Shown here: piece after piece, positions 9,366-18,431 of the stretch | How the letters are laid out: each line of letters opens with the position of its first letter | How positions within the stretch are numbered: the first letter of the stretch is position 1 | DNA from: Haematobacter missouriensis | Lineage (GTDB): Bacteria; Pseudomonadota; Alphaproteobacteria; Rhodobacterales; Rhodobacteraceae | NCBI RefSeq assembly: GCF_000740775.1 | Contig: NZ_JFGS01000011.1 | Span: 62,001 to 126,000 of the forward strand | Reading direction: 5' to 3' | DNA: 64,000 nt | Notes under the pieces: model-generated | The model's database searches: none | Seen by the model: the letters and a program-made list of their open reading frames with translations, nothing else | Told to the model about the DNA's origin: nothing | Made by a program: the position numbers and the translations under genes

Positions 9366-10127
9366 ATGGACATCAAGGGAATCGTCGCGGTCGTGACCGG
9401 AGGCGCCTCCGGGCTGGGTGATGCGACGGCGCGGGCGCTGGCCGCGAGCGGTGCGAAGGTGGCGCTGGTGGATTACAATGAGGAAGGCGCACGCAAGACC
9501 GCGGAGGAGATCGGCGGGATCGCCGTGCAGTGCGATGTATCCAAGGCGGAAAGCGGCGAGGCGGCCTTTGCCAAAATCCTCGCTGATCTGGGTACGCCGC
9601 GCGTCCTCATCAACTGTGCGGGTGTCGCGCCGGCGCAGAAGGTGCTGGGGCGCAACGGCGTCATGCCGCTCGACGATTACCGCCGCGCGATCGAGGTGAA
9701 CCTGATCGGCACGTTCAACATGCTGCGGCTGTTTGCCGATGCCTGTCAGGCGCTGGAGCCGCAGGCTTCGGGAGAGCGGGGGGTGATCGTCAACACGGCC
9801 TCCGTCGCGGCCTTTGAAGGGCAGGTCGGCCAGACGGCCTATGCCTCCTCCAAGGCAGGGGTCGCGGGGTTGACGCTGCCTGCGGCGCGGGAGTTCGCGC
9901 AGATCGGCATCCGCGTCTGCACCATCGCGCCCGGCATTTTCGAGACACCGATGCTGAAGGGCTTGCCGGAAGCAGCGCAGGAAAGCCTTGGCAAGATGGT
10001 GCCCTTCCCCTCGCGCCTGGGCCGCCCGCAGGAATATGCCGCGCTGGCGCTGCACATCATCCAGAACGAAATGCTGAACGGTGAGACGATCCGGCTGGAC
10101 GGCGCGATCCGGATGGCGCCGCGGTAA
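9366..10127 (+). CDS. Short-chain 3-hydroxyacyl-CoA dehydrogenase (type II, HSD10-like)
   Basis: 253-residue SDR oxidoreductase. The NAD motif VTGGASGLG is near residue 12, VNTASVAA supplies the catalytic Ser and YASSK near 160 the Tyr-Lys pair. The C-terminal LPEAAQESLGKMVPFPSRLG resembles human HSD10 and bacterial 2-methyl-3-hydroxybutyryl-CoA dehydrogenases. It would oxidise a 3-hydroxyacyl-CoA to a 3-ketoacyl-CoA, the step the neighbouring FadJ-like protein can no longer perform. First gene of a five-gene operon, with a good GGAGG site upstream. Confidence 0.88.
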   Translation: MDIKGIVAVVTGGASGLGDATARALAASGAKVALVDYNEEGARKTAEEIGGIAVQCDVSKAESGEAAFAKILADLGTPRVLINCAGVAPAQKVLGRNGVMPLDDYRRAIEVNLIGTFNMLRLFADACQALEPQASGERGVIVNTASVAAFEGQVGQTAYASSKAGVAGLTLPAAREFAQIGIRVCTIAPGIFETPMLKGLPEAAQESLGKMVPFPSRLGRPQEYAALALHIIQNEMLNGETIRLDGAIRMAPR

Positions 10128-10143
10128 GCCGGCAGGGGGGATC

Positions 10144-11352
10144 ATGACCGAAGCCTTTATCTACGACGCCGTGCGCACGCCGCGCGGCCGGGGCAAGCCC
10201 GACGGTGCGCTGCATCCGGCAACGCCCGTCACCCTCGCCACAACCGTGCTGGAGGCGGTGCGGAACCGTAACGGTCTGGATACCGCGGCGGTAAGCGACG
10301 TCGTGATGGGGATTGTCATGCCGGTGGGCGAGCAGGGCCAGGTGCTGCCCCGCATCGCCGCCCTTCAGGCAGGCTATGCGCAGGACGTGGCGGGGGTGCA
10401 GATCAACCGGTTCTGCGGCTCGGGGCTGGAGGCGACCAACATGGGCGCGGCCAAGGTCATGGCGGGGCAGGCGGACATGGTGGTGACCGGGGGGGTGGAA
10501 AGCATGTCCCGCATCCCGATGCTGTCGGATGGCGGGGCATGGAGTTCCGATCCGCAGGTCTCCTTCAACACGCGCTTCGTGCCGCAGGGCATTTCCGCCG
10601 ATCTCATCGCGACGAAATGGGGATACGGCCGGGAGCGGACGGATGCCTTTGCCGTCGAAAGCCACCGCCGTGCCGCCCGCGCCTGGGGCGAGGGGCGGTT
10701 CGACCATTCCGTCGTGCCCGTGCGCGACAAGGTCGGTCGGGTGATGCTCGACCGGGACGAGACCGTGCGCGGCAATGCGACGGTGGCGGATCTGGCAAAG
10801 CTCCGCCCCTCCTTTGCCCGCATGGGGGCGGAGATGGGCTTCGACGCCATCGCCCGCCTTCGCTACCCTGAGGTGGGAGAGATCGACCACGTGCACCACG
10901 CGGGATCGTCCAGCGGCATCGTGGACGGCGCGGCGGCGGTGCTGATCGGCACGCGGGAGGCGGGGGCCGCGCAGGGACTGCGCCCCCGCGCCCGAATCCG
11001 CGCCTTTGCCGAGATCGGGTCGGAACCGACGATCATGCTGACCGCCCCCTCCTTCGCCGCCGAAAAGGCGTTGAAGCGGGCGGGAATGACGCCGGACGAC
11101 ATCGATCTTTATGAAATCAACGAAGCCTTCGCCGCCGTGGCCATTCGCTTCACCGAGGCGCTTGACCTCGACCCGGCTTGCGTCAACGTCAATGGCGGCG
11201 CCATTGCGATGGGCCACTCGCTTGGGGCGACGGGGGCGATGATCCTTGGCATCGCGCTCGACGAACTGGAGCGGCAGGACAGGGAGACCGCGCTCATCAC
11301 GCTCTGCATCGGGGCGGGAATGGGTGTCGCAACGATCATCGAAAGGGTCTGA
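10144..11352 (+). CDS. Acetyl-CoA C-acyltransferase (thiolase)
   Basis: 402-residue thiolase that cleaves 3-ketoacyl-CoA with CoA. The nucleophilic Cys is in INRFCGSGLEATNMG near residue 90. The His is in NVNGGAIAMGHSLGATGA and the second Cys in LCIGAGMGVATIIE near the end. The start at 10144 follows the SDR stop by 16 bases. In its operon it provides the final cleavage step of a beta-oxidation-like sequence. FadA, AtoB and PhaA specificity cannot be separated by eye. Confidence 0.9.
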   Translation: MTEAFIYDAVRTPRGRGKPDGALHPATPVTLATTVLEAVRNRNGLDTAAVSDVVMGIVMPVGEQGQVLPRIAALQAGYAQDVAGVQINRFCGSGLEATNMGAAKVMAGQADMVVTGGVESMSRIPMLSDGGAWSSDPQVSFNTRFVPQGISADLIATKWGYGRERTDAFAVESHRRAARAWGEGRFDHSVVPVRDKVGRVMLDRDETVRGNATVADLAKLRPSFARMGAEMGFDAIARLRYPEVGEIDHVHHAGSSSGIVDGAAAVLIGTREAGAAQGLRPRARIRAFAEIGSEPTIMLTAPSFAAEKALKRAGMTPDDIDLYEINEAFAAVAIRFTEALDLDPACVNVNGGAIAMGHSLGATGAMILGIALDELERQDRETALITLCIGAGMGVATIIERV

Positions 11353-11357
11353 GAGAC

Positions 11358-12737
11358 ATGTTCACGACCGATATCGACGCCGAAGGCATCGCGACCGTCA
11401 CCATCGACATGCCCGGGCGGAGCATGAACGTGATCGACTGGGCGCTCACCGATGCGCTGGACGCGGAGGCGCGTGCGCTGGCAGCCAATCCGGCGGTCAA
11501 GGCTATCGTGCTGACCTCGGGCAAGAAGGATTTCGTCGCCGGAGCCGATCTCGCGATCATGCACGATCTCTACGATCTGACGCCGGAAGCCGCGTCCGAC
11601 AGGATCGGCACGCTGGGCGCGATGGTGCGGGCGTTCGAGACCTCCGGCAAGCCCGTCGTGGGCGCCGCTCCCGGCACCGCCCTTGGCGGCGGGCTGGAGA
11701 TCCTGCTCGGCTGCAACTACCGGATCGCGGCGGATAATCCGAAGGCGCGGTTCGGCCTGCCGGAAGTGACGCTGGGGATCCTGCCCGGCGCCGGCGGAAC
11801 GCAGCGCCTGCCGCGGATCATCGGTATCCCCGCCGCCTTGCCGGTGCTGGTCTATGGCAAGCCCATGACGGCGGAGCAGGCAAAGGCGGCGGGCATCCTG
11901 GATGAGGTTGTTCCGCCTGATAACTTGCTTGCAGCGGCGAAGGCTGCAGTCCGCGAGGGCAGGGTCAGGCCGGGCCAGCCGTGGGACGAAAAGGGCTTTG
12001 CCCTGCCGGGCCCCGCGCCGCAATCCTCCGAAGCGATGGACCTGTTCTCCAGTTGGAACGCGAAAGTCCTCGCGGAAACCTCCGGCAATCGTCCCGCGCC
12101 CAAAGCCATCCTGTCCTGCGTCTTTGAGGGGACGCGCGTACCGATAGACGCCGGACTGAAGATCGAGCGGGATTACTTTGGTACGCTGGTGACGGGCGAC
12201 GTAGCGCCCGCGATGGTCTGGGCCACGTTCGAGGCGCGGATTGCGGCGAGCAAGGAGGGACGCAACATAGCGGACCCGGACGGCCCTTACGTGACCTCCG
12301 GCGTTTCGGCTCTTCTGGAGGAGACGCGGCGGCTCAGGGAAGAAGGTGTGCCGGACTCCACCATCGAGACGGCGGCGGCGCAGCTTGGCATGGCGCGGAC
12401 ACCCAAAGATTTCGGCGCGGGTAAGGAAATCGCGGAGATGTCGGAGGCGATGGATACGGTGCCGCTGGAGGATGTGAAGGACCGGCTCCTGTTCGCGCAG
12501 GTTTCCGCCGCTGCAACTGCGTTGCAGGGGGGGGCAGTGGCCCTCGCGGCGGAGGCCGATTATGGCGCGGTCGCGGGCTGGGGCTTCCCGGTTCATCTGG
12601 GCGGACCGATCTATTTCGCGCGGCAGCTCGGCCCTGAGGGTCTGGAGCAGCGGATGGGCAAACTGGAGACCGCCTATGGCCTTCGCTTTGCCCCGCCGCC
12701 GGTGATTGCCGCCGTGACAGACGCGGCCAAGCCGTGA
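11358..12737 (+). CDS. FadJ-like enoyl-CoA hydratase lacking the NAD-binding dehydrogenase domain
   Basis: 459 residues against about 700-735 for FadJ/FadB. Residues 1-190 are a crotonase domain with both catalytic glutamates (GGGLE, Glu114; GLPE, Glu136) and an oxyanion-hole region. Residues 190-300 match the FadJ linker (VFEGTRVPIDAGLKIERDYF). The protein then jumps from about residue 301 to a shortened 3HCDH C-terminal helical part (YVTSGVSALLEETRRLREEGV) and the second C-terminal domain (RLLFAQVSAA...GWGFPVHLGG). The whole Rossmann domain with GxGxxG is missing, without any frameshift. So hydratase or isomerase activity is likely and dehydrogenase activity is not. It overlaps the next gene by four bases (GTGA). 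Confidence 0.8.
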   Translation: MFTTDIDAEGIATVTIDMPGRSMNVIDWALTDALDAEARALAANPAVKAIVLTSGKKDFVAGADLAIMHDLYDLTPEAASDRIGTLGAMVRAFETSGKPVVGAAPGTALGGGLEILLGCNYRIAADNPKARFGLPEVTLGILPGAGGTQRLPRIIGIPAALPVLVYGKPMTAEQAKAAGILDEVVPPDNLLAAAKAAVREGRVRPGQPWDEKGFALPGPAPQSSEAMDLFSSWNAKVLAETSGNRPAPKAILSCVFEGTRVPIDAGLKIERDYFGTLVTGDVAPAMVWATFEARIAASKEGRNIADPDGPYVTSGVSALLEETRRLREEGVPDSTIETAAAQLGMARTPKDFGAGKEIAEMSEAMDTVPLEDVKDRLLFAQVSAAATALQGGAVALAAEADYGAVAGWGFPVHLGGPIYFARQLGPEGLEQRMGKLETAYGLRFAPPPVIAAVTDAAKP

Positions 12738-13525
12738 CGGACCTCGTGCTCACAGATTTCGACGCGGAATCCGGTATTGCTCGGATCGCATTCAACCGGC
12801 CGGAGGTGCTGAATGCTCTGAACGTGCCGCTGGCGCGCGCCTTCCTCGCCGCGGTGCGGGAGGTGACCGCGTTGCAGGGTCTGCGCGCCATCGTGCTCGG
12901 CGGAGAGGGGCGCGCCTTTGTCGCCGGGGGTGACGTGGCAAGCTTCGCCGGCGGGCCCGAGAGAGCGGTGCCGGTGGTCAACGATCTGCTCGATGCGCTG
13001 AACCCGGCAATCGTGGCATTGCGCCGGGTGGATGCGCCGGTGATCGCCGCCGTGCGCGGGGCCGCGGCGGGGGCCGGGCTGTCGCTCATGATGGCTGCCG
13101 ACATCATCGTCGCGGCGACGGGAACGAAGTTCCTCATGGCTTATGAGAAGCTCGGGTCTTCGCCCGATTGCGGGGCCACTTGGTTCGCGCCGCGACTCCT
13201 CGGGCGGGCGCGGACCATGGAGCTTCTGCTGATGGGGCGCGTGCTCGATGCGGAAGCCGCGCGTGACTGGGGGCTTATCAACGAGGTCGTGCCTGCCGAC
13301 GACCTGGACAGCCGAGTTCAGGGACTGGCGGAGACGCTGGCGCGGGGGCCGACGCGCGCCTTCGGCCAGTCCAAGCGTCTCATCGACGAGGCCGAACACG
13401 TAACCCTCGCCGAGCAACTGGAAAAGGAACGTGCGGCTTTTCTGGCGGGCACCGGCACGGCGGATTTCGCCGAAGGCACCGCCGCCTTCACCGCCAAGCG
13501 GACACCCGTCTTTACCGGGCGATGA
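12734..13525 (+). CDS. Enoyl-CoA hydratase/isomerase (PaaG-like)
   Basis: 263-residue crotonase-family protein with FVAGGDVASFAG and AVRGAAAGAGLSLMMAAD for CoA and oxyanion binding. The second catalytic position reads SSPDCGATWF, an Asp rather than the hydratase Glu, as in PaaG/isomerase-type members. It may therefore be an isomerase, or a hydratase on a modified substrate. The start is a GTG overlapping the previous stop. Part of the five-gene acyl-CoA cluster. Confidence 0.85.
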   Translation: MTDLVLTDFDAESGIARIAFNRPEVLNALNVPLARAFLAAVREVTALQGLRAIVLGGEGRAFVAGGDVASFAGGPERAVPVVNDLLDALNPAIVALRRVDAPVIAAVRGAAAGAGLSLMMAADIIVAATGTKFLMAYEKLGSSPDCGATWFAPRLLGRARTMELLLMGRVLDAEAARDWGLINEVVPADDLDSRVQGLAETLARGPTRAFGQSKRLIDEAEHVTLAEQLEKERAAFLAGTGTADFAEGTAAFTAKRTPVFTGR

Positions 13526-13534
13526 GGATCACAG

Positions 13535-14659
13535 ATGTACAATGATGAACAGACCCTGATCCGCGATACGGCCCGTGCCTTTGCGCAAGATATCCTCGCG
13601 CCCGGTGCGGCTGCGCGGGACAGGGCAAAGACCGTCGATCCGTCCGTGTTTTCCGACATGGCGGAACTCGGGTTCCTCGGCATGACGGTGCCGGAGGAAT
13701 GGGACGGTGTCGGGGCCGATTACGTCAGCTATGCGCTGGCGCTGATGGAGATCGCGGCGGCGGATGGTGCGATCTCGACCATCATGTCGGTGCACAATGC
13801 ACCCTTCAACGCGATCCTCACCCGCTTCGGCAGCGATTTTCAGAAGGAGCAGGTACTCCGCCCCGCGGCAAAGGGGGAGTTCATCGGCGCCTTCGCCCTG
13901 ACCGAAGCCAATGCCGGCTCCGATGCCGCCGCGATCCGCACAAGGGCGGAGAAACGCGGTAACCGCTATGTCATCAACGGTGGCAAGGAATTCATCACCT
14001 CTGGCCGGATCGGCGGGTGGTGTATCCTGTTCGCCACGCTGGACGGCACGCGGAAAGGGATCACCGCCTTTCTGACACCCACCTCCGTCCCCGGCTACGA
14101 AGCGGCGAAGGTGGAGGAGAAGCTGGGTCAGCGCTGTTCCGACACCTGCTCCCTCCGTTTCACCGATCTGGAGATCCCGGAGGAATACCGTATCGGCGAA
14201 GAAGGGCAGGGCTATCGCATCGCGCTGTCCAGCCTTGAAGCGGGGCGGATCGGCATCGCGTCCCAGTCGGTCGGGATGGCGCAGGCGGCCTTTGACGCGG
14301 CGGTGGCCTATGCGCGGGAGCGGACCTCCATGGGCAAGCGGCTGATCGAGCACCAGGCCGTGGCCTTCCGGCTGGCGGAATTGCGCACGAAACTGGAGGC
14401 CGCGCGACAACTCGTGCTGCTCGCGGCGCGGATGAAGGACGCGGGCCTTCCCTGCCTGAACGAGGCGGCGATGGCAAAGCTCTTCGCGTCGGAGACAGCG
14501 GAAGTCGTGGTGTCGGGCGCGCTCCAGACCTTCGGTGGCTACGGCTACATGCAGGATTTTGCGCTGGAGCGCATCTATCGCGATGTGCGCGTGTGCCAGA
14601 TCTACGAGGGCACCTCCGACATACAGAAGATCATCATCTCCCGGCAGCTCGACCAATGA
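13535..14659 (+). CDS. Acyl-CoA dehydrogenase
   Basis: 374-residue FAD flavoprotein that oxidises an acyl-CoA to the 2-enoyl-CoA. Family landmarks are ALTEANAGSDAAAIRT near residue 127, the FAD-contacting GRIGIASQSVGMAQAAFD near 240, QTFGGYGYMQDFALERIYRDVR, and the catalytic-base segment YEGTSDIQKIIISR at the C-terminus. It resembles the short/branched-chain (IBD/BCAD) group more than long-chain enzymes. Last gene of the operon, followed immediately by a hairpin terminator. Confidence 0.92.
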   Translation: MYNDEQTLIRDTARAFAQDILAPGAAARDRAKTVDPSVFSDMAELGFLGMTVPEEWDGVGADYVSYALALMEIAAADGAISTIMSVHNAPFNAILTRFGSDFQKEQVLRPAAKGEFIGAFALTEANAGSDAAAIRTRAEKRGNRYVINGGKEFITSGRIGGWCILFATLDGTRKGITAFLTPTSVPGYEAAKVEEKLGQRCSDTCSLRFTDLEIPEEYRIGEEGQGYRIALSSLEAGRIGIASQSVGMAQAAFDAAVAYARERTSMGKRLIEHQAVAFRLAELRTKLEAARQLVLLAARMKDAGLPCLNEAAMAKLFASETAEVVVSGALQTFGGYGYMQDFALERIYRDVRVCQIYEGTSDIQKIIISRQLDQ

Positions 14660-14660
14660 A

Positions 14661-14686
14661 AAGGCCCGCTCATCTGAGCGGGCCTT
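14661..14686. terminator. Hairpin terminator between convergent operons
   Basis: AAGGCCCGCTC-ATCT-GAGCGGGCCTT is a perfect 11-bp stem with a 4-base loop, starting two bases after the acyl-CoA dehydrogenase stop. It is symmetric, so it can serve both that gene (+) and the TRAP permease (-), which ends at 14708. The A/T flanks are short. Confidence 0.85.
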
Positions 14687-14707
14687 CTCCCGGATAAAGA
14701 GCGGGCA

Positions 14708-17311
14708 TCATGCGGGAAGGGGGGCCGCTCCTTCCCGCTCTCGCCGCCGCCATTGCAGCGCGGCGATGCCCGCCGTTGCCAGCAGCGCAAGCCCGGTCGG
14801 CCAGAGGTGCGACGGCTGATCGGCGCGCTGCAGCACCGCCGTAACCTCGAACCCGGGCTCGATCCCCATGCGCGCGGCATAGGAGCCGAAGGTGACCGGT
14901 CCCACCGTCAACCTGTCGCCCAGCGGCGTGAGCATCAGCCCGTTGTCCCGCAGCCGCTCTGCCGCGGGACCGGGCCCGACGCGCAGGTTCACCGTCTTGG
15001 CGACCTCATCGCCCATGAGGTCCATGCCTTCGACGCGGAACTGGAAGCGGGTGCCTTCGGGCGCCTCGTCCAGCAGCTGCATGAACTCTGCCGCGGGGCG
15101 CTGCTCGTAGGGGGAGGAGAACCGGTTGAGCCACCAGTCCGGCCGGAACAGCGTAAAGCAGATGAGGAGCAGGACCGCGCTCTCCCACAGGCGGCTTTTC
15201 GTGACGAACCAGTTCATCGTGGCAGCGGCGAACAGCAGGATCGCCGCCAGCGACATGGCACAGAGCCAGAGCGTCTCAGCCCACGAATGCACGTCGAGCA
15301 GCAGCATCGCCGGATTGAAGATGAAGACGAAGGGCAGAATCGCCGTGCGGAGGGAATAGAGCGCACCCTGAAAGCTCGTCTTGATCGGATCTTCGCGAGA
15401 GATCGCCGCGGCGGCAAAGCCGGCAAGCCCGACCGGCGGCGTGATATCCGCCATGATGCCAAAGTAGAACACGAAGAGATGCACGGCGATCAGCGGAATC
15501 GACAGCCCGGCCTGCGAGGCGAGGCTCACCACCACTGGCGCCATGAGGGAGGACACGAGGATGTAGTTTGCGGTCGTCGGAATTCCCATGCCGAGGATCA
15601 GGCTGATGACCGCGACCATCAGCAGCATGATGATGACATTGCCGCCGGAGATGAACTCCACGAACTCCGTCATCATGAGGCCGAGGCCCGTCAGCGTCAC
15701 CGTGCCGACCACGATGCCCGCCGTCGCCGTGGCTACCGCAATGCCGATCATGTTCCGGGCTCCGAGTGCCAGGCCGTCCCACAGGTCGATGAGACCGGTG
15801 CGGATGCCCGCGCCCACATCCTGCTTGCGGAAGACGGCGAGCAGCGCCTTCCGCGTCGCCACGATCACGATGATGGTCATCGTGGCCCAGAAGGCGGAAA
15901 GCCCCGGCGACATCATCTCGACCATCAGGCACCACAGGAGCACGACGATGGGGATGAGGAAATCCAGCCCCGTCCGCGTCACCTCCCATGCCAGCGGCAG
16001 CTGAAGGATGGGCGCGTTCGGATCGTCCACCGAAAGGTCCTCATAACGCGCAGAGAAGGCGACGGCGGCGATGTAGAGCACGCCCCCCGCGAGAGCCAGC
16101 CCCCAGCCCGCGCCCGGACCGGCGAGCGTCTGGATCAGCCCGATGCCCCAGGACAGCAGGCAGAGCACCGCGATGAAGCCGGAAATGCCCAGGCCGAACC
16201 GCAGCAGCCGGTGTCGCGCGGGCATGGGTGCCGAGGGGATGGGCCGTGCGCCGATCTTGATCGCTTCGAGATGCACGATGTAGAGCAGCGAGAGGTAGGA
16301 GAAGATCGCGGGCAGTGCCGCGTGGCGAATGATCTGGGAATAGGGGATCCCCACATACTCCACCATCAGGAAGGCGGCGGCGCCCATCACCGGCGGCATG
16401 ATCTGTCCGTTGATGGAGGCGGAGGCCTCGATCGCGCCCGCCTTGACCCCGGACAGGCCCGTCCGCTTCATCAGCGGAATGGTGAAGATACCGCCCGAGA
16501 CCACGTTGGAGACCGAGGAGCCGGAAACGACCCCGTTCAGCGCGGAGGAGACGACGGCCACCTTGGCTGGGCCGCCGCGCAGGTGGCCGAGCAGCGCGAT
16601 GGAGATGTTCATCATCCAGTTGCCCGCGCCCGCCTTCTCAAGCAGCGTGCCGAAAAGCACGAACAGGAACACGAAACTCGTGGAGACGCCGAGCGCGATG
16701 CCGAATACGCCCTCCGTCGTCAGCCATTGATGGTTAACGAACTTCGTCAGAGAGGCGCCGCGGTGCATGATCGCTTCGGGCATGTACTGCCCGCCGAAGC
16801 TGTAGCCCACGAACACCAGCGCCACGATGACCATGGGCAGGCCAAGTGCGCGGCGCGTCGCCTCCAGAAGCAGCACGAAGCCCACGATGCCGCTCACCAG
16901 ATCAAGCGTCGTCGGCTGGCCCGGCCGCTGGGCGAGCGCACCGTAAAACCAGAAGAGATAGGAGGCGCAGAAGGCTCCGACCAGCGCGAACAGCCAGTCC
17001 TGCGGCGGGATCCGGTTCCGGGGGGAGGATTTGAGCGCCGGATAGGCGAGATATGCGAGGAAGATGGCAAAGCCCAGATGGATCGCCCGCGCCTCTGTGT
17101 CGTTCAGGACACCGAAGCCCAGCATGAAGGGCAGGGGCGATGCATACCAGAGCTGGAACAGCGACCAGCAGACCGCCGTTACCGTGAGCACGCGCGCGGT
17201 GAGGCCGGCCGGGCTCCGCCCGCCCGTATCGATATCGGCGACAAGTTGGTCGAGCTTGGCCTGTGTCGCGTCGCTCGACGCTGGGCCGGGAGAGGTAGGA
17301 GAGGTTTTCAT
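14708..17311 (-). CDS. TRAP transporter fused permease (DctQM-type, TAXI-associated)
   Basis: 867-residue inner-membrane protein in which the small (4-helix) and large (12-helix) TRAP permease subunits are fused, as is usual for TAXI-TRAP systems. Family landmarks include GFGVLNDTEARAIHLGFA at the N-terminus, SSALNGVVSGSSVSNVVSGG and GQIMPPVMGAAAFLMVEY mid-protein, and LILGMGIPTTANYILVSSL. A roughly 200-residue C-terminal extension carries helices and a soluble domain (about 730-840) that I cannot assign. It imports a substrate with Na+/H+ using the TAXI receptor encoded just upstream. Confidence 0.92.
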   Translation of the reverse strand: MKTSPTSPGPASSDATQAKLDQLVADIDTGGRSPAGLTARVLTVTAVCWSLFQLWYASPLPFMLGFGVLNDTEARAIHLGFAIFLAYLAYPALKSSPRNRIPPQDWLFALVGAFCASYLFWFYGALAQRPGQPTTLDLVSGIVGFVLLLEATRRALGLPMVIVALVFVGYSFGGQYMPEAIMHRGASLTKFVNHQWLTTEGVFGIALGVSTSFVFLFVLFGTLLEKAGAGNWMMNISIALLGHLRGGPAKVAVVSSALNGVVSGSSVSNVVSGGIFTIPLMKRTGLSGVKAGAIEASASINGQIMPPVMGAAAFLMVEYVGIPYSQIIRHAALPAIFSYLSLLYIVHLEAIKIGARPIPSAPMPARHRLLRFGLGISGFIAVLCLLSWGIGLIQTLAGPGAGWGLALAGGVLYIAAVAFSARYEDLSVDDPNAPILQLPLAWEVTRTGLDFLIPIVVLLWCLMVEMMSPGLSAFWATMTIIVIVATRKALLAVFRKQDVGAGIRTGLIDLWDGLALGARNMIGIAVATATAGIVVGTVTLTGLGLMMTEFVEFISGGNVIIMLLMVAVISLILGMGIPTTANYILVSSLMAPVVVSLASQAGLSIPLIAVHLFVFYFGIMADITPPVGLAGFAAAAISREDPIKTSFQGALYSLRTAILPFVFIFNPAMLLLDVHSWAETLWLCAMSLAAILLFAAATMNWFVTKSRLWESAVLLLICFTLFRPDWWLNRFSSPYEQRPAAEFMQLLDEAPEGTRFQFRVEGMDLMGDEVAKTVNLRVGPGPAAERLRDNGLMLTPLGDRLTVGPVTFGSYAARMGIEPGFEVTAVLQRADQPSHLWPTGLALLATAGIAALQWRRREREGAAPLPA

Positions 17312-17355
17312 GTCCTGACCCTTTCGCGCCGGGGTGACGCGGTCTGGATGGGAAC

Positions 17356-17377
17356 GGCCCGGAATTGCTTCCGGGCC
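17356..17377 (-). promoter_or_regulatory. Intercistronic hairpin between TAXI receptor and TRAP permease
   Basis: GGCCCGGAA-GCAA-TTCCGGGCC on the minus strand: a perfect 9-bp stem and 4-base loop without a U tract. It sits between the highly needed binding protein and the permease, a place where such hairpins often stabilise the upstream message or attenuate read-through. Function is inferred. Confidence 0.55.
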
Positions 17378-17411
17378 ATGTGATGTGGCATTTCCGAGGC
17401 CGGGTCCGGCC

Positions 17412-18383
17412 TTAGTTCAGCCAGCCCTTCTCCCGGTAGAACTTCTCGGCGCCCGGGTGCAGCGGAGCGGAGATACCGTTCGTGACCATCGTTTCCGCAG
17501 TCAGCGTCGCAAATGCGGGGTGGAGGGCCTTGAACTCGTCGAAGTTGTCGAAAACCGCCTTCACGATCTGATAGACGTGTTCGTCCGGCTCATCTGCGGA
17601 AGTGACCAGCGTTGCCAGCACGCCGAAGGTCTCTGTCGGTTCCGGGTTGTTGTTGTAAAGCCCGCCGGGAATCGTCGCAGCGCCGTAGTAGGGGTAGGTT
17701 TCCATGAGCTTGTCCACCGCCGGACCGGTCAGCGCCACGAGCTTTGCGCCGCAGGTGGTCGTCGGGTCCTGGATGTTGGCGGAAGGGTGGCCGACGCCGT
17801 AGAAGAAACCGTCGATCTTGCCGTCGCAGAGCGCGGCGCCATGCTCATCGGCCTTCAGCTCGGAGGCCAGCGCGAAATCGGCCGTCGTCCAGCCGAGCGC
17901 GTCCAGCAGGATCTCCATGGAGGCGCGCGTTCCCGATCCGGGATTGCCGACGTTGAACCGCTTGCCCTTGAAATCCTCGAACGTGCTCACGCCGGCATCG
18001 GGGCGAGCCAGCACGGTGAAAGGCTCGGGGTGGAGGGAAAAGACCGCGCGGAGGTTGTCGTTCGCGCCGCCGTCCTTGAAGGCGCCCTCGCCCTTGTAGG
18101 CATTGTATTGCACGTCGGACTGGGCCATGCCGAAGTCGATCTCGCCCTGCTTGATCGCATTGGCATTGTAGGCCGAGCCGCCGGTGGATTCGACGGAGCA
18201 ACGCAGGCCATGCGTCGCGCGATCCTTGTTCAGCAACCGGCAGATCGCGCCGCCCGCCGCGTAATACACGCCGGTCACGCCGCCGGTGCCGATGGTGACG
18301 AACTGCTGCTGCGCAAACGCAGGCGTCACGGTGGAGGCAAGTGCGAAGGCAAGGCCGCAGCCAAGCATCTTGTCGAGTTTCAT
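17412..18383 (-). CDS. TAXI family TRAP transporter substrate-binding protein
   Basis: 323-residue periplasmic receptor. It has a signal peptide [24 protein letters not shown], then the family opening [57 protein letters not shown] and [24 protein letters not shown] proteins bind small carboxylates or amino acids and pass them to the fused permease encoded next. The substrate is unknown. RBS AGGGAG lies upstream of the ATG. Fourth gene of the RpiR-led operon. Confidence 0.95.
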   Translation of the reverse strand: MKLDKMLGCGLAFALASTVTPAFAQQQFVTIGTGGVTGVYYAAGGAICRLLNKDRATHGLRCSVESTGGSAYNANAIKQGEIDFGMAQSDVQYNAYKGEGAFKDGGANDNLRAVFSLHPEPFTVLARPDAGVSTFEDFKGKRFNVGNPGSGTRASMEILLDALGWTTADFALASELKADEHGAALCDGKIDGFFYGVGHPSANIQDPTTTCGAKLVALTGPAVDKLMETYPYYGAATIPGGLYNNNPEPTETFGVLATLVTSADEPDEHVYQIVKAVFDNFDEFKALHPAFATLTAETMVTNGISAPLHPGAEKFYREKGWLN

Positions 18384-18431
18384 GGGTCGTTCTCCCTGTC
18401 TGGCCCCGTTCCGGGTGCCGGTTGATGATTG

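Noticed and set aside
14753-17383. An 876-residue plus-strand open frame across the TRAP permease gene
   Set aside because: It is a Arg/His/Gln-rich shadow frame; the minus-strand frame encodes a complete fused TRAP permease with helices and family motifs.
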